Origin: Pipra filicauda
Taxonomy: Eukaryota; Chordata; Aves; Passeriformes; Pipridae
Length of the DNA: 64,000 nt
Direction: 5' to 3'
Assembly (NCBI RefSeq): GCF_003945595.2
Contig: NW_024104520.1
Span: 3,753,501 to 3,817,500 of the forward strand
Shown: positions 1 through 12,324 of the stretch, piece after piece
Layout of the letters: the number at the start of each line of letters is the position of its first letter
Numbering within the stretch: the stretch's first letter is position 1
Notes under the pieces: generated by a model
Told to the model about the DNA's origin: nothing
The model's database searches: none
What the model saw: only the letters and a program-made list of their open reading frames with translations
Translations under genes and position numbers: made by a program

Positions 1-419
1 TCCTAAAGATGACTTAAGAAAATCTGAATCAAGGCTCAAAATTCAACATAATTTTCTTGGTACTCCTACCAAAGTGATGGGACTGCAGGAGCTATAAGAA
101 AATAGGGTAGCTAGCAGCCATTATTAGATCATGTCAGCTGTACCGCCTTTTTATTTTATTTCTTGGTGATAAGGATTTAATAATATATTTTCAACTCAGA
201 AATGGACACCAGGTAGGAAGACTAGTGCTCTTGCCACAAAAGATGAAAACAACATGAGTTCCAATTTATGCCCATCCCATTCACAAGACAACTTATTTTT
301 GGAGATACTCCAAGTAACGTATTCTAAGGGATATTAATGATTGCAGCATTGCTTTTACTGAGAAACTAAAAACACAATCCCAAAAGATGTCCAGTGTCCG
401 TACACAAATCCCTCGTAAT
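1..419. other. Unique AT-rich non-coding sequence
   Basis: No recognisable gene, RNA or repeat was seen. The open frames present are short, and the one ending this interval runs on into the antisense of the adjacent CR1. Confidence 0.5.
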
Positions 420-648
420 GGAAAGAGGAGGGGCAGCCACTAATCTCTTCTCTGTGGTGACCAGCCTGGAACATGCTCCCCAGGGAAGTGGTCACAGCAC
501 CAAGCCTGACAGAGTTCAAGAAGCATTTGGATGATACTCTCAGGTACATGGTGTGACTCTTGGGGATGGTCCTGTGAAGGGCTAAGGGCTAGATTAGATG
601 ATCCCTGTGAGTCCCTTCCAACTCAGTATATTCAGTGATTGTCATTCC
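420..648 (+). mobile_element. CR1 LINE 3' end with internal deletion
   Basis: The 3' part of an avian CR1 retrotransposon in sense orientation. From about 474 it follows the CR1 3' region: ggaagtggtcacagcacc, the phrase for FKKHLDD-like residues, then tcccttccaactcag and a decayed ATTCTATGATT-type tail near 630-648. About 40 bases before it (roughly 424-463, gaggggcag...ctctgtggtgacca) match a CR1 segment that normally lies some 100 bases further upstream, so the copy carries an internal deletion at about 463-466. It is 5'-truncated, as most CR1 copies are, and is diverged with no open frame. Confidence 0.85.
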
Positions 649-2114
649 ATCATTAGGTCCCATGGATATCTCACAAATCTCTCCAAGGATATCCAGAATA
701 CATAATGAAAGTTGAATACATAGAAAAAGTCAGTGACTTGACAGAGTTGCAAGCTCTTTTGTAAGACAGATATTTGTTGAAGTGATATAAAAATGCATTA
801 TATATGACTAACATTTAGGTTCAAATGGTGACTGAAAAGATAACCCCCCTGTATACACATAACCACTTAATTGTAATGGCAGGGGAAAAAACCAAGAAAC
901 AAACAGAAAAACTGAATCATTTGTGATTATCGACAAGAAATCAATAATGTTCTGGTTGAATGCTTCTGTTTAAGAATTCTGTTTAAGAATTGGCTTTAAG
1001 GGAGAATATTGATTTCTTTCGTTCAGTAAAGAAATATCTTTTAGTGACTTACTTTTACTTACAGAATTACTCTGCCACATGAGACAGTAGCTTGAACTGG
1101 TTATGTTGATAGTACCACTGCATTCCTGAAAATGAAATGCTTCATATAGTTCTACTTTTCACAGCAACACATCGCTGGATCTTATTTTATTCCTGTATAT
1201 ATAGAATGAAATATTATAAAATAACACATATTAAATAGTCGTATTGCTTTCATAAAAAGGGAATTATTTGTGTTTCCAAGAGGTTTTCTCTGTCACTCAT
1301 ATAATGTTTATTTTATTACAAGTCATAAACTCTCAAAGGTTAAACTTGAACAAAAAGTATAAAATGTGCTCGAGTTCTGTTAATTTATATTATGCTATTT
1401 TCAAATGGGAGGAAGAAGAAAGTTCTCCATGCTCTGCATGCAAATGATCACCTAAATAATGTAGAGCTAAGCATGAAGCAGAAACAAGTAACTTGTGACT
1501 ACTTGTCTTTTTAGTGGCTGTCAAGAGAAAGTTGTGTTGTAAGAAGAAATATAGCAGTCATTTAATGTTTTATGTCACTTGAAGGGAACCTTATCCCACA
1601 AAATGGGAAAAAATATTCACTTACATGTTCATGTCATACTTGTTTCTCTCACAAATACTTATATAAATTTGTAATTTTACTTAATAATATTAGCAAGATC
1701 TGGGATACAGAACCAAATTTAATTCGATGTAGTGAATTGAAAAGTACAAAGTATACATTTTCATGCCTTTAACAGAAGTTCTACATAACACAAGCCTGAA
1801 ATGAATATTAAAAATGGAAATAAAAAACATTATTGTATTAATGCACATTTTTCCTGTATAAGTATACTTCATAAGAAATGGGTTACATTTTATAAAATGT
1901 AGTGCTCATTCCCATTAATCATGAAGCATAACAGAAGTATAAAATCAGACAACTCCGCAGTAAATGATAATACTTTTCACTTGGAAAGGAAATGATTCAC
2001 TGATTAAGTAGTTACAGAATCTTATTCTATGTCAGTGGCATGGACCACTGTCATTCCAGTGTCTAGAACTATTATTTTGGGACCTTCAGCTTTTCCTACG
2101 ACGAAGTAAAATCT
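649..2114. other. Unique AT-rich sequence between two CR1 copies
   Basis: No gene or dispersed repeat was recognised. It contains a 13-bp perfect direct repeat (964-989) and an exact POU octamer, ATGCAAAT, at 1438-1445. The octamer could be a binding site but occurs often by chance in AT-rich DNA. Confidence 0.45.
964..989. repeat. 13-bp perfect tandem duplication
   Basis: The unit TTCTGTTTAAGAA occurs twice head to tail with no spacer. It looks like a replication-slippage duplication. Confidence 0.8.
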
Positions 2115-3400
2115 ACCTTGGAATTATAGAATTCCAACTCCTGTTCCTGCACAGGACAGCCCTAAGAATCACACCATGTGCCTGAGAGTGTTGACCAAAC
2201 ATTTCTTGAGCTCAGAGGCTTGGTGCCATGACAACTTCTCTGGGGGGTCTGTTCCAGTGCCTAAGCACTCTCTGGGTGAAGAACCTTTTCCTAATATCCA
2301 ACCTAAACTTCACTGACACACCTTCATGCCATTGCCTGGGGTCCTGTCACTGATCACCAGAGAGAAGAGATCAGTTCCTGTCCCTCTACTTTCCCTTGTG
2401 AGGAAGCTGTGGACTGCAATGACGTTTCCTCTCAGTCTCATCTTCTCTAAGCTGAGCAAGCCAAGTGACCTCAGCTGCAACTTGAATGGCCTCTTCACCA
2501 TCTAGACCTCTGGATCCTTCACCATCTTTGCTAGCCTCCTCTGGACACTCTCTAATGGCTTAATATCTTTCTTATACTGTGGTGCCCAAAACTGCACACA
2601 ATATTCAAGGTGAGACCGCACCAGTGCAGAGCAGAAAGGGACAATCCCCTCCCTTGAGCAGCTGGTGATGCTTTGCCTGATGCCCCCCAGGATATGATTG
2701 GCCCTCCTGGTTGCCAGGGCACTGTTGACTTATATTCAACTTGCTGTCAACGAGGACCCCCAGGTCCCTTTCTGTGGCACTGCTTTCCAGCATCTCATTC
2801 TCCAGTTTGTACAAACATCTGGGGTTGCCCCATCCCAGGTGCAGAATCCAGTACTTCCCCTTGTTGCAGTTCATATAGTTAGTGATTGCTCAGTCCTCTA
2901 ATTTGCCAAGGTCTCTCTGCAGGGCCTCTCTGACTTCAAGGGAGTTGACAGGTCCTCCCTGTCATGTATGCAAACATACTTATCATATCTCTGAGTCTTA
3001 CATCCAAGTCATTTATGAAGATGTTGAAGAGCACTGGGCCTAAGATGAAGCCCTGTGGAACCCCACTAGTGACAGGTCAGCAGTCTGATGTTACTCCATT
3101 CACTATTACCCTCTGTGCTTGACTTGTGAGCCAGTTGCTCACCCACCACATGATGATGGTCCAGCTGTGTGCTGGATATTTTGGCCAGAGGGTCTTGTGA
3201 GAGACAGTATCAAAAGTTTTACTGAAATGCAGAAAGATTATATTAAGTGACTTCCACAGATCAGCTAGGTGGGTAACATTGTTGTTAAAGGAAATTAAGT
3301 TTGACAAGTAGGACTTTCCTCTCATGAAGACATGCTGGATGTGACCAATGATTGCCTTGTCCATCAGGTGTTTTTCAATACTTCACACAATTAATTCACC
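2115..3400 (-). mobile_element. CR1 LINE, RT domain to 3' end, decayed
   Basis: The longest CR1 copy here, about 1.3 kb, lying antisense. On the minus strand it begins inside the ORF2 reverse transcriptase. Minus 3077-3364 encodes the motif FSKTFDTVSHKTL (typical CR1 form D/LDFSKAFDTVSH). Minus 3000-3070 encodes a GVPQG...[14 protein letters not shown] segment, and minus 2605-2874 encodes HLGWGNPR...ATERDLGVLVDSKLN. The 3' end is complete to about 2115, where the minus strand reads into ccaactcttggaattc-like tail sequence. Stops and frameshifts throughout make it dead, including a 2-bp loss near 2720 that is shared with the copy at 42412-42800. It encodes no functional enzyme. Confidence 0.9.
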
Positions 3401-3487
3401 TAAGTTCACTTATAACTAATCACTTATAACTTCTGTTATAAGTAATGATGCTTTCGCAGGGAAGAGGGTGTGTTGGGCATTTGTTTG

Positions 3488-3505
3488 TTTTTTTTTTTTT
3501 TTTTT
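3488..3505. repeat. T18 homopolymer
   Basis: Eighteen consecutive T, preceded by TTTGTTTG. It lies about 90 bases beyond the 5' truncation of the CR1 copy and is not its tail. Confidence 0.9.
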
Positions 3506-5336
3506 GCTGCTTATGTCATTTTTATAGTAAGTTATGAGGAAAAGTCTTCACACCTCAAAAAATGGAGAGACAAATATAGAAAGATAATAAATCTATCAGT
3601 GTGATTTATGTCCTGCTCAAAGGGATTTTTTTTATTAATTTTTTAATTGATTTTTTCAGCTGTGTCTGCAGATTACAGCTAGTGAATTAACTGCAAACAT
3701 CAGCTCGGAATTGTTCCATACTTATGACAGATTCATCTGGGTTATGGTCCATTAGTAATTAAGTATTAAGCAGAGCGCTAATTCCCCTTGTGCACATACA
3801 GTCAATAGACTGTAATCCTACACATGAATCATAGGGATGTTATACAAAAAGAGGTTAGAATATCAGTATTTATCTCACTGTAGAATGGAAAAGCGTAATG
3901 ATAATTTTTTATACTAATGGAAAGTATAGAAGAAGTTTGAATGAAACAGAGGAAAGAAAAAATCAAGTGTTACTTGCAAAATCTAAGACTGTCAGAAATA
4001 GTAGTCTAAATCCTTCTTGTGAGAGGTGGAATCTACCGGAGCCAGTCCTGTTTATCATAGTTTTTGACCCCTGCCTTTGACCCTAAATATCCTACAGTGC
4101 TTCATTCACTCAACAGTTATAGGTGGTAGAGTTTTTACTTTACAAATAGAACTGTGTCCTGATGAAAGTTAAAGGCAAGACTGGACTTGACCAGAGGTAT
4201 CTAAGCATATTAGTCAGAAGTTCTCTCTCATCTCTATGATGAAGATACCGGGGTTTTGGTTGACCAGCTACTCTGTAACATTTTCCTCACATTTCTGAAA
4301 CCATTTAGTTGAGTTGAGCATACCCCTTTACAGATGTCTTGAGATATTCCTCCAAAATATGTGAAATATTTCCTAGCCTCAAAGTAAAAATGGAGTAATC
4401 TTTGTCAGAAGTAACTGCAGTAGAAGTACTTTTTTAATGAGTCAGTTCTCTTGGTCTAAGAATGTTTAATATTGCTTTTTGTATCTTTTTGTGTTTTGCA
4501 GCACAATATTAAATATTAGTCAGTATACTTTTGCTTAACTTGGTTGCCAAAGCATATACCCTTACTCATAAAATTTTAAATCTCAGAAAATATTCTATTG
4601 TTCCTTGGTTTGTGACATTTCCAGATTTCTTAAGAAGTACAGTATATATACTTTGGGTTACTGTTTCATAGCCAACATCTACTTTTTCAAGAATGAATCA
4701 GATAACCTCCAGTTTGTTTAATTCATTTGAATATCAAGAAGTTTCTTAAATTATTAGTTTATGCTTTCACTAAGACTCTAGTAGAAATGACAAAAGATTT
4801 GAAATGGAACAGTGTTAAGCTCGCTTCACTTGCAATGCATGAGTAAATTCTTAAAATAGGTAGGAAAAAAACTTAATCATACTTGCTAGGATAGCATAAA
4901 ACCCAGCCAAGCAAAATATATTAACAGGGAGGTTAAACTTTTTTTTTTTTAAGAGTAAATATACTACTGAAAAAAATTAAGATATTAGTGTTTTAGATGT
5001 ATTGACTAAAGTAGAGGAAAATAAAATAAACCTCTTGATTATTCCCAGTGTAAAGCCACAGAGTCATTGCTAATCTACCCAATATTAGTTGCAGTGGTCA
5101 TAATCACTTAGTGGCTACTGGACTGTTTTGAAAAGCTGAAGACATGAAAATACAGCGGTTAAGGGATCAAATATAGGAGTTGGACAGAACACAAAGTAAA
5201 AGATTAAAACAAGCTTATCAGACAGAAGAATACAAAATCTGCAGATTTTATCTGACTTGAAAGACAACTATTGTTAAAGTGAATAGAGTAATTTGGTATT
5301 TTGGCAATTATGATTTCAGACAAATTTTCAATAAAC

Positions 5337-5355
5337 TTTTTTTTTTTTTTTTTTT
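5337..5355. repeat. T19 homopolymer
   Basis: Nineteen consecutive T. No gene-like sequence on either side suggests a processed pseudogene tail. Confidence 0.9.
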
Positions 5356-8300
5356 AATTAAGTAGTTATTGCCCACCATTGCCCCCATGACACATCATGG
5401 CTAGGCCATATGGTGCATACTTTGTACTTTGTACAGGCATTTTCCTTTCAGGCCATTCTGAATATGGTTTCATGAAAGAAAAATATTCAGTAGAAAATTG
5501 TTCTCTTTGCAGTGTTTTAGTCTCTGGCTCCTTTCTGAGATCATAATAGAGATGTCATTTGGGATTGTGGTTCTTGTGAAAGAGCTGTGCACTGGAGTAT
5601 AACTAACTTATTCGTATAATAGATTTCCTATTGGCTGGTACAATTGGTTTCTACTTGGGTCTACTCTGAAGCTACAACTTCAGGCAAAAAAAAATTGTGT
5701 GCTGAAAAATCAGTAACCTGAGCCACATTAATTGTCAGATAATGGAATTATTCCAGAGTTGTTGAAAGAGAATGGCACGCTCCTACCAGAGCTGAATGAA
5801 GTCCTACCAGAAACTGCACATCACACTTAGATATTTCATGGATCTTGTATAAGAATGAGCAGCAGAGAGGGCTGTAAACAAAGCATCTCTGATAGTGATC
5901 CATTAAATTAGGTCTAGACTAAGCACAGTAGATAAACCAACAGTCTGAAGTGGTGGACACCAGTGATTAGTTTATGAAACTTACACTTCAAGAAAATTAA
6001 CTTAATTGGACTGGAAAAGTATGGCCATATATAGATATATTCTATTTTAAATCAGAGATGAGTGTCTGACTAGATAATGTAGAAAATACTGTTTACTTTT
6101 GAATGATAAATAGAAAGTAAATGGAAAAATTAATGTGTTCTCAAAATATTTTGACCAAAAATACTTATCAGGATTAAAATTAACATTGATTTTATTCTGC
6201 TTTTTCTGCATAGATATTTTGAGACTCTTATTTTTTATTAAACTATTTATGTATACTCTCAGATCTCTTTTCCACCAGGTATGTGAAAACTCGCTAAACA
6301 TGTAGCAGTACAGTAAAGAACTGAACAAACTCCCAGTGCATGCTTTACCCTACCACAGACATGAACTGCAATTACATGTAATCTTGAGTGCTGTTATTCT
6401 GTTCTGATGCAAAAGTATTTTATGGGGGTTTCTCTGTTTCTATTTACTGATGCTTTTAGTCACTGAAAGTAGAGGAGGTACAAAAAGAGGTCAGAATTGA
6501 CAGCAAAATTGAATCAGGGCTTCTCATGCCAATGAAATAATGAAAACCAGCACTGTTCTTACAGCAACAATAATGAATATAAATAGACAAGAGGGTCTGA
6601 ACAGCTACCGGGAGAAAGAGAATAAGGCATCCATTTCAAGAAAAAATCTTTTCCTGCCATCACAGATAGCTTTGTGAACTGGATAAATTAGGATGCCCTT
6701 TAAACAATTTTCATGCTTCAAGAAATGTCTGTGAGAGACAGGTCTTCCTTATTTTCCTTTAAAGAATCAGACTTAATAGCTTGAATTTCGCTTGTATTTT
6801 CTACACTTTTATTTCTCATGTCACTCATTCCCAGATAAAATCTGTTATCACAGCTTTGACATACTACAATACTTAATATGAATGCTTTTTTTCCTCCCTG
6901 GATTTATTGTCTCAAGCACACATATTTCTATCTCTCTACAGATAACATTAGCAGACTACAAGTACTACTCAAATAATTCTTAATAGATGATAAAGATTTG
7001 TCCAATTTTTTTCTCTGTTTAAAAGTAAATCCGTAAGTAAATGTGTAACTCTGCATCAAAGTAATTTAATGCAATAGCTGTATATATATGATTTTTTTCC
7101 ATACAAAACACCGGATACTGTATCCAAAGAAAGATCAAAGATGCAAGTTGCTTTGCTTTTATGACTGATAGCATCCTCTAAGCCCACAAATTTAAAAGTC
7201 ATTGAAGAGGTGCCATATCAATTTAATTCCAAGACATTATAAGATTTTTGTCTGTCATTGAGTGATTTTATGTACCTAATGTATTTTACACCACCATCTG
7301 TTTGAAACTCTGCAGAGAAATATCTTGCCTCTCATTGAAACTATTTGAAAATAATTATATTTTCTTCTGGAATAACAAAACAGCAATTTGTTACAATACT
7401 TATGAATGTCATCATGCTATAAGAGAGCAATTCTTTGGGTTAACTTACAAAATTTTCATTCATAGGGAGGTCTTAATCTGAATCAAAATTTACAGACATA
7501 TCTTAGATTTTAAATTTCAAGAGGTAGAACTGATGGAAAAGGAAGAAAGAGCTGACTGGGAATTAAATTTCCTTGTTAAAGTCACAAAAAGAAAGTATCA
7601 TTTAATTTCTCTGTTGTTAGATTCTCTCATTTATTAAATTACAGTCTATGAAAATTTGTCTAGCTGCAGGCATCTCTTGTTCTGCAAAACAAAGCTTATG
7701 CAATTTTCTACAATAATCTATATTTTGAAAACTTTCTAAGAAATTTTAAAATTATTGTTAAGACTTCAGCTACATAAATTACCAGGGGAGTGAGCAAAGG
7801 CTTTAATTATAAACATCTGGGAGAATTTCTCTCTGGTTGAGTTTACCTAATTTGTCTTTCAGGGAAAGGTATTCTACATCTAAGGCATAGCTTTCACAAG
7901 ATGCACTACATCACTAGCACATAGCATTTAGAAGTCTGGTCAATCCAACTTCACTTAAATTTCTAAAAGGCACAAATATTTTGCATATTCCGAGACTAAT
8001 CTCATGCTGATCTGACATCCTTTGATCAGATATTTCTGTCATCAATGAGAAGTTCAATTCAAAATAAACAACTAAAGCTAGTGGCATGCCACAAATCTGA
8101 AATTAATGTAAAGTGTGATCCAGATCAGTTCCAAGGATATCAACTGACAATTTCAGTTGAACAGAAAAGGAAGATAAGGTCTCTCAAGATTATATGTTTT
8201 ACATGTTAACTATTATAAAGCAGATGACAATTTATGCAACTTTAAACTCTACTAAGACTCTGACACCAGTAGCATATCCAAATCATAGATAATTTGTCTC

Positions 8301-8788
8301 AAAAAAGATAATAGATAAAAGAGGTACATTAAAGATGGTACCAAAATTTTTACTGTATTTCACTGCATCTCTACTGTTAAGGTTACAAGGACAGAGATAA
8401 TAAAAATCCATTTTAGAAAGTACGAATTAAAGATGAATTTGTTTGTACTCTGTCATATAAATACTGTATAATGTATTTTTCAGCTCAAAAGTTTAAAGCT
8501 GCTAATTAAATCTGTTCAGCTTCAGCGTGTGTTTTTCTGACTGATGAGTTTTAGGTTAAGGAAGATTCCTCCATTCTCAAGAGTAACTAAACTTGTTTAA
8601 CTGAGAGGAGTTTCTATAGCTCAGAGGGGGACCTGTGCCCCTGCCTCCAAAACTCTAAATTTATTGGTGACAGAAAGAGACTTCTAGGAGACTGTAGAGT
8701 TTATTTCATACAGGAATCCACTGAAAATTGTTTGACACATAATCTGGAAGGAAAGGATATTAAAGAGAAGTGATAAAATTCGTTTTTC

Positions 8789-8827
8789 AGACCTTCATAT
8801 TCTGTCTAGCTGAGAATATGAAGGTCT
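8789..8827. other. Perfect 15-bp stem, 9-nt loop hairpin
   Basis: Bases 8789-8803 (AGACCTTCATATTCT) are the exact reverse complement of 8813-8827, around a loop GTCTAGCTG. Pairing stops abruptly outside this stem, so it is shorter than a usual microRNA precursor. It is also not followed by a T-run terminator. Confidence 0.85.
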
Positions 8828-11800
8828 TTGTTTTCACTATTAAACCCAAAAAAAGGTCATTAGCTTAATACTTGGTGGTCTAATAAAATAAGGCTTTGGA
8901 AATATTATACTTTTGACATCTCTTGCTGTGTTACTTACACCAAAAGACTCAACCAAACAGGCCATCAAACAAAGATATGAACAAAGGAATATTATGAACT
9001 CAAAAAGTACTAATTTATAAAGACAGAGCACAGAAAATGGAACTGAAGCTACCTATGGAACCACACCAGCTTTGCTTTACTTAAGGTTTATACACCAGAA
9101 GTTCAATAACCCAGAAATTTAGTCTGATGAAAGAAAATAAATTCTGTCCTTATTAAATACAGATTTTCCTTTAAAACTGCAGTGATTTATTTGTTGGTGC
9201 TAATATAAGATTCAAAACGACGACTGTAGTAGAAACTTGACCTAATCTGGCAATATTGCAAATAAATCAGTATATAATTTTTAGGAGAAATTAACTGGTA
9301 AGATAAATGTCTGTTATGATGTATCATAATCATTTTGCAAATATTATGTTTCACCCTATTAAACATACAAATGGCAAGTTATATATGAGAGGCTTTAGAA
9401 GGGCACTGTATCATATGAGATTACAGAGTGAAAAAGAGCAAAACTAAAGTGCACAGGATGGAAGACTTTTAAGTAATTAGGACATTTTCACCAATTTTCT
9501 CTGTCTGCTATGAAACTGAAATACAAACTGTGTACTGCACATACTGTTCTACTTTGAACTTTCTCTTGGTCTTCCAGTGTATTTTCAGATAATTTTTGGA
9601 TTGGTGAAGTTTGTTTGTTGAGATTTTTTTAAAGGACAGCAAAAGCAGGTTAAAAGGAACATGCAAGAGACATTCATACTTATAAAGTATGCCTGCTTAT
9701 AAAAAAAAAAAGAGAGAAAAAAAAAGAAAATAAATCATTACATTTTAAAGGAAATCAACCCAAACAGGACATAAGCAATTATAATGAAATTTATGTAGTG
9801 TTTTGATTAGCCATCCCGGTCAGTAAATCTAACTTATTCTGCATATTATAATGACCTCCTTTATGTTTAATATTCTGTTCTTCATCAAATGAAATTAAAA
9901 CCAAGCTACCTCTAGGTAGTTCTGCAAATCTGGCTTAGAAAGAAAAGTATTATCAATAGCTATAGTTCATCTCATCTCAAGAAATCTGTCCGGTATCCAA
10001 TGCATCAAAGGACTTGCACTACAATTCTATCCTACTCTGGTTTTAATTGTGAAATTATTCTCTGCAGGAAGCAATTCTAAAAGAGTTCTGAAACAATTCA
10101 TTTTAAAGGCTATAAACATCCAAATTCTGTGTCAGACATTCTGAAATGCAGAATATCTTAACACCTCACAGCTTGCAACAGACACATACACAACCCTTTT
10201 CTAGGTAGTCTTTTTTCAAAACACAGTTTTTCAAAATAACTTCCCAAATGAATTGCTCACTTATTAGTAACTGCACAGTCTTACATTAAAAAGGAAAATA
10301 TTCTTTTATTGACCAAATGCAATTTGATTTGAAAAGGTATAATTCTCTAATACCTGCCTAAGAGACATATTTTGAATTTCCCTATTGTAAATACTGACAA
10401 ATAAATAATGTTGTAAGCAGAAGTAAAAGGAACTATGTATTTTTTTTTACCATATGCAGAAAAGTACTTGTGTGGAAATGTTAAGATGTGGAGAAAAGAG
10501 TGTCAAGCAAAACAGACATTTTCAAACTTGCTTGTCTATAAAAAGTCATAGTGACTCACTATTAGAAGCATTTAACTTGATCTGAAAGTACATGTCTTCT
10601 GAGCTCTGCTACACTCACCAAAGTTAGAAAGAACCTTTTATTTCCATAAAGCTTTATCAGCATATTTCAGGAAACAAAAATATTTATGACGGTTTGCATT
10701 ATTACATTTCATTAATGTACTGTCTGTCATGACCTTCAGTACTGATCTGCTGCAAGATTTTGATGTTATCAACCCAGATTCAAAACAAATTGAAATGGTG
10801 AAAATATTCTGGTTTACATGTGGTCAGTAAGAGTTACAAAGATTAAAGTTACACCAACAAAACATGGTGGCTTAGCGTAATCCAGACACAGAATTTGTAT
10901 CCCAGAATAGAGAAACTTGTTGAATTTTTTACTTTATTTTTTATTTTATGCAACTGATAGCTCAAGTCATCATGCCTGTATTCAAACTTGAGTGTGTCAT
11001 ACATAACCCCACTCCTTCACAAGTAATGCCATGCCAGCATTCTCTTCTCTTATTGATTATGGGAGAGATCAGGAAGGGCTCCAGCTGAATGATAAGCATT
11101 CGGCTAGGAGGGGAGGTGGTCACATTTTAGAAAGCAGATGTCTGTCCCTGGTTGAATGTTTAACAGGCTACAGAGTGATGGTCACTTTGCTTCCCCCTCT
11201 TGCAATAACTCCTAATAGTGGCTGTGAAGCACACAGCTACAGGATGGTGATGGCTCCCACCAAGAAAAGTTGGAAGCTCTGGATCTGAGTCCCCTTAAAC
11301 TAAATATAGTACCTACAACTTCCAATAGTCATGCTTAAATGACTTTATGTGCTGAGTTCATGTGGTTTAGGAGCATTCAGAACTTAACTGCTGGGTTTTT
11401 TGCCTTATATCTGGATGTCACTAGAGCATGAATTACCACATGATATAGTTTTGTAACTGTGAATCTCATCTTAGGTTGCCAGATAACTTTGTGATTCAAA
11501 ACACAGTCCCAGAATAAGGTAGATACTAGAGATTAGTTTTCTGAAACTGTTTCTTAGGCCCATGTGCCTTAAACCCACTACTAGAGCCAAAATAGGTGCT
11601 CTTGATCTTTCCCATTTGCCTTTACAAACCAGTCAAAAAGGTTTTATCTGACACCAAAACTGTCAAAACAATGTTAAAGTTTTTAATTTGAAAATGGCAA
11701 GGTCTAGAGCTGCTCTATGACACAAATCATAATTCTGTTAATTAAACTCTAAAGCAAACACTAAATTTTGAGCTGCAATAATTACCAGCATTTTTTCCTA

Positions 11801-11836
11801 GGCTCAATATTAAGTACTTAATTCAATTAATTAACT

Positions 11837-12324
11837 GGTATGACACTTTCAATAACATTTCAAGAAAAGAGATGGTTAAAATTTAGCTGAGTTCATTAAT
11901 AAAGTCTTTGCCTCTGAAAAGACTGGAACTTAGCTTATTACCACCTTGTTCTCAACAGATTAATAGCGTGTGCTATCAGGTCTCATAGCTAAAGTCAAAG
12001 GATGACAACTGATTATAGATCTGTCAGCTTGAGCAGGAAGGACTGCACTTTGTTTCTAGGTATGACACTTTCAATAACATTTCAAGAAAAGAGATGGTTA
12101 AAATTTAGCTGAGTTCATTAATAAAGTCTTTGCCTCTGAAAAGACTGGAACTTAGCTTATTACCACCTTGTTCTCAACAGATTAATAGTGTGAAGTCCAT
12201 AGCTATCAGGTCTCCTTGCAAAATATTCAATATTCTGCAATAAAGTCTTTTAAAGTAAATATAAGATGACAACTGATTAGAGATCTGTCAGCTTGAGCAG
12301 GAAGACTTGACACTTTGTTTCTAG
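11837..12324 (+). repeat. Recent tandem duplication, units of about 222 and 266 bp
   Basis: The sequence from GGTATGACACTTTC at 11837 recurs at 12059. The first 132 bases of the two units differ at one position (agcgtg versus agtgtg). After that they share the blocks gctatcaggtctc, gatgacaactgatta, gatctgtcagcttgagcagg and actttgtttctag, but are separated by indels. The second unit is about 44 bases longer. No known mobile element is recognisable in the unit, and the open frames are trivial. Confidence 0.9.

Larger units (their letters stand above)
3401..11836. other. Unique AT-rich stretch, no gene recognised
   Basis: About 8.4 kb without an identifiable gene or dispersed repeat. Open frames are at most about 93 codons and show no recognisable domain. 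It holds two T homopolymers (3488-3505 and 5337-5355), a perfect hairpin (8789-8827), a possible conserved non-coding block (3650-3810) and an unclassified block with higher GC at about 11000-11290 that may be an old repeat. Short A-rich tracts occur near 9700-9730. Confidence 0.45.

Noticed and set aside
5337..5355. Poly-T as the tail of a processed pseudogene
   Set aside because: Neither flank shows spliced-gene sequence or flanking direct repeats.
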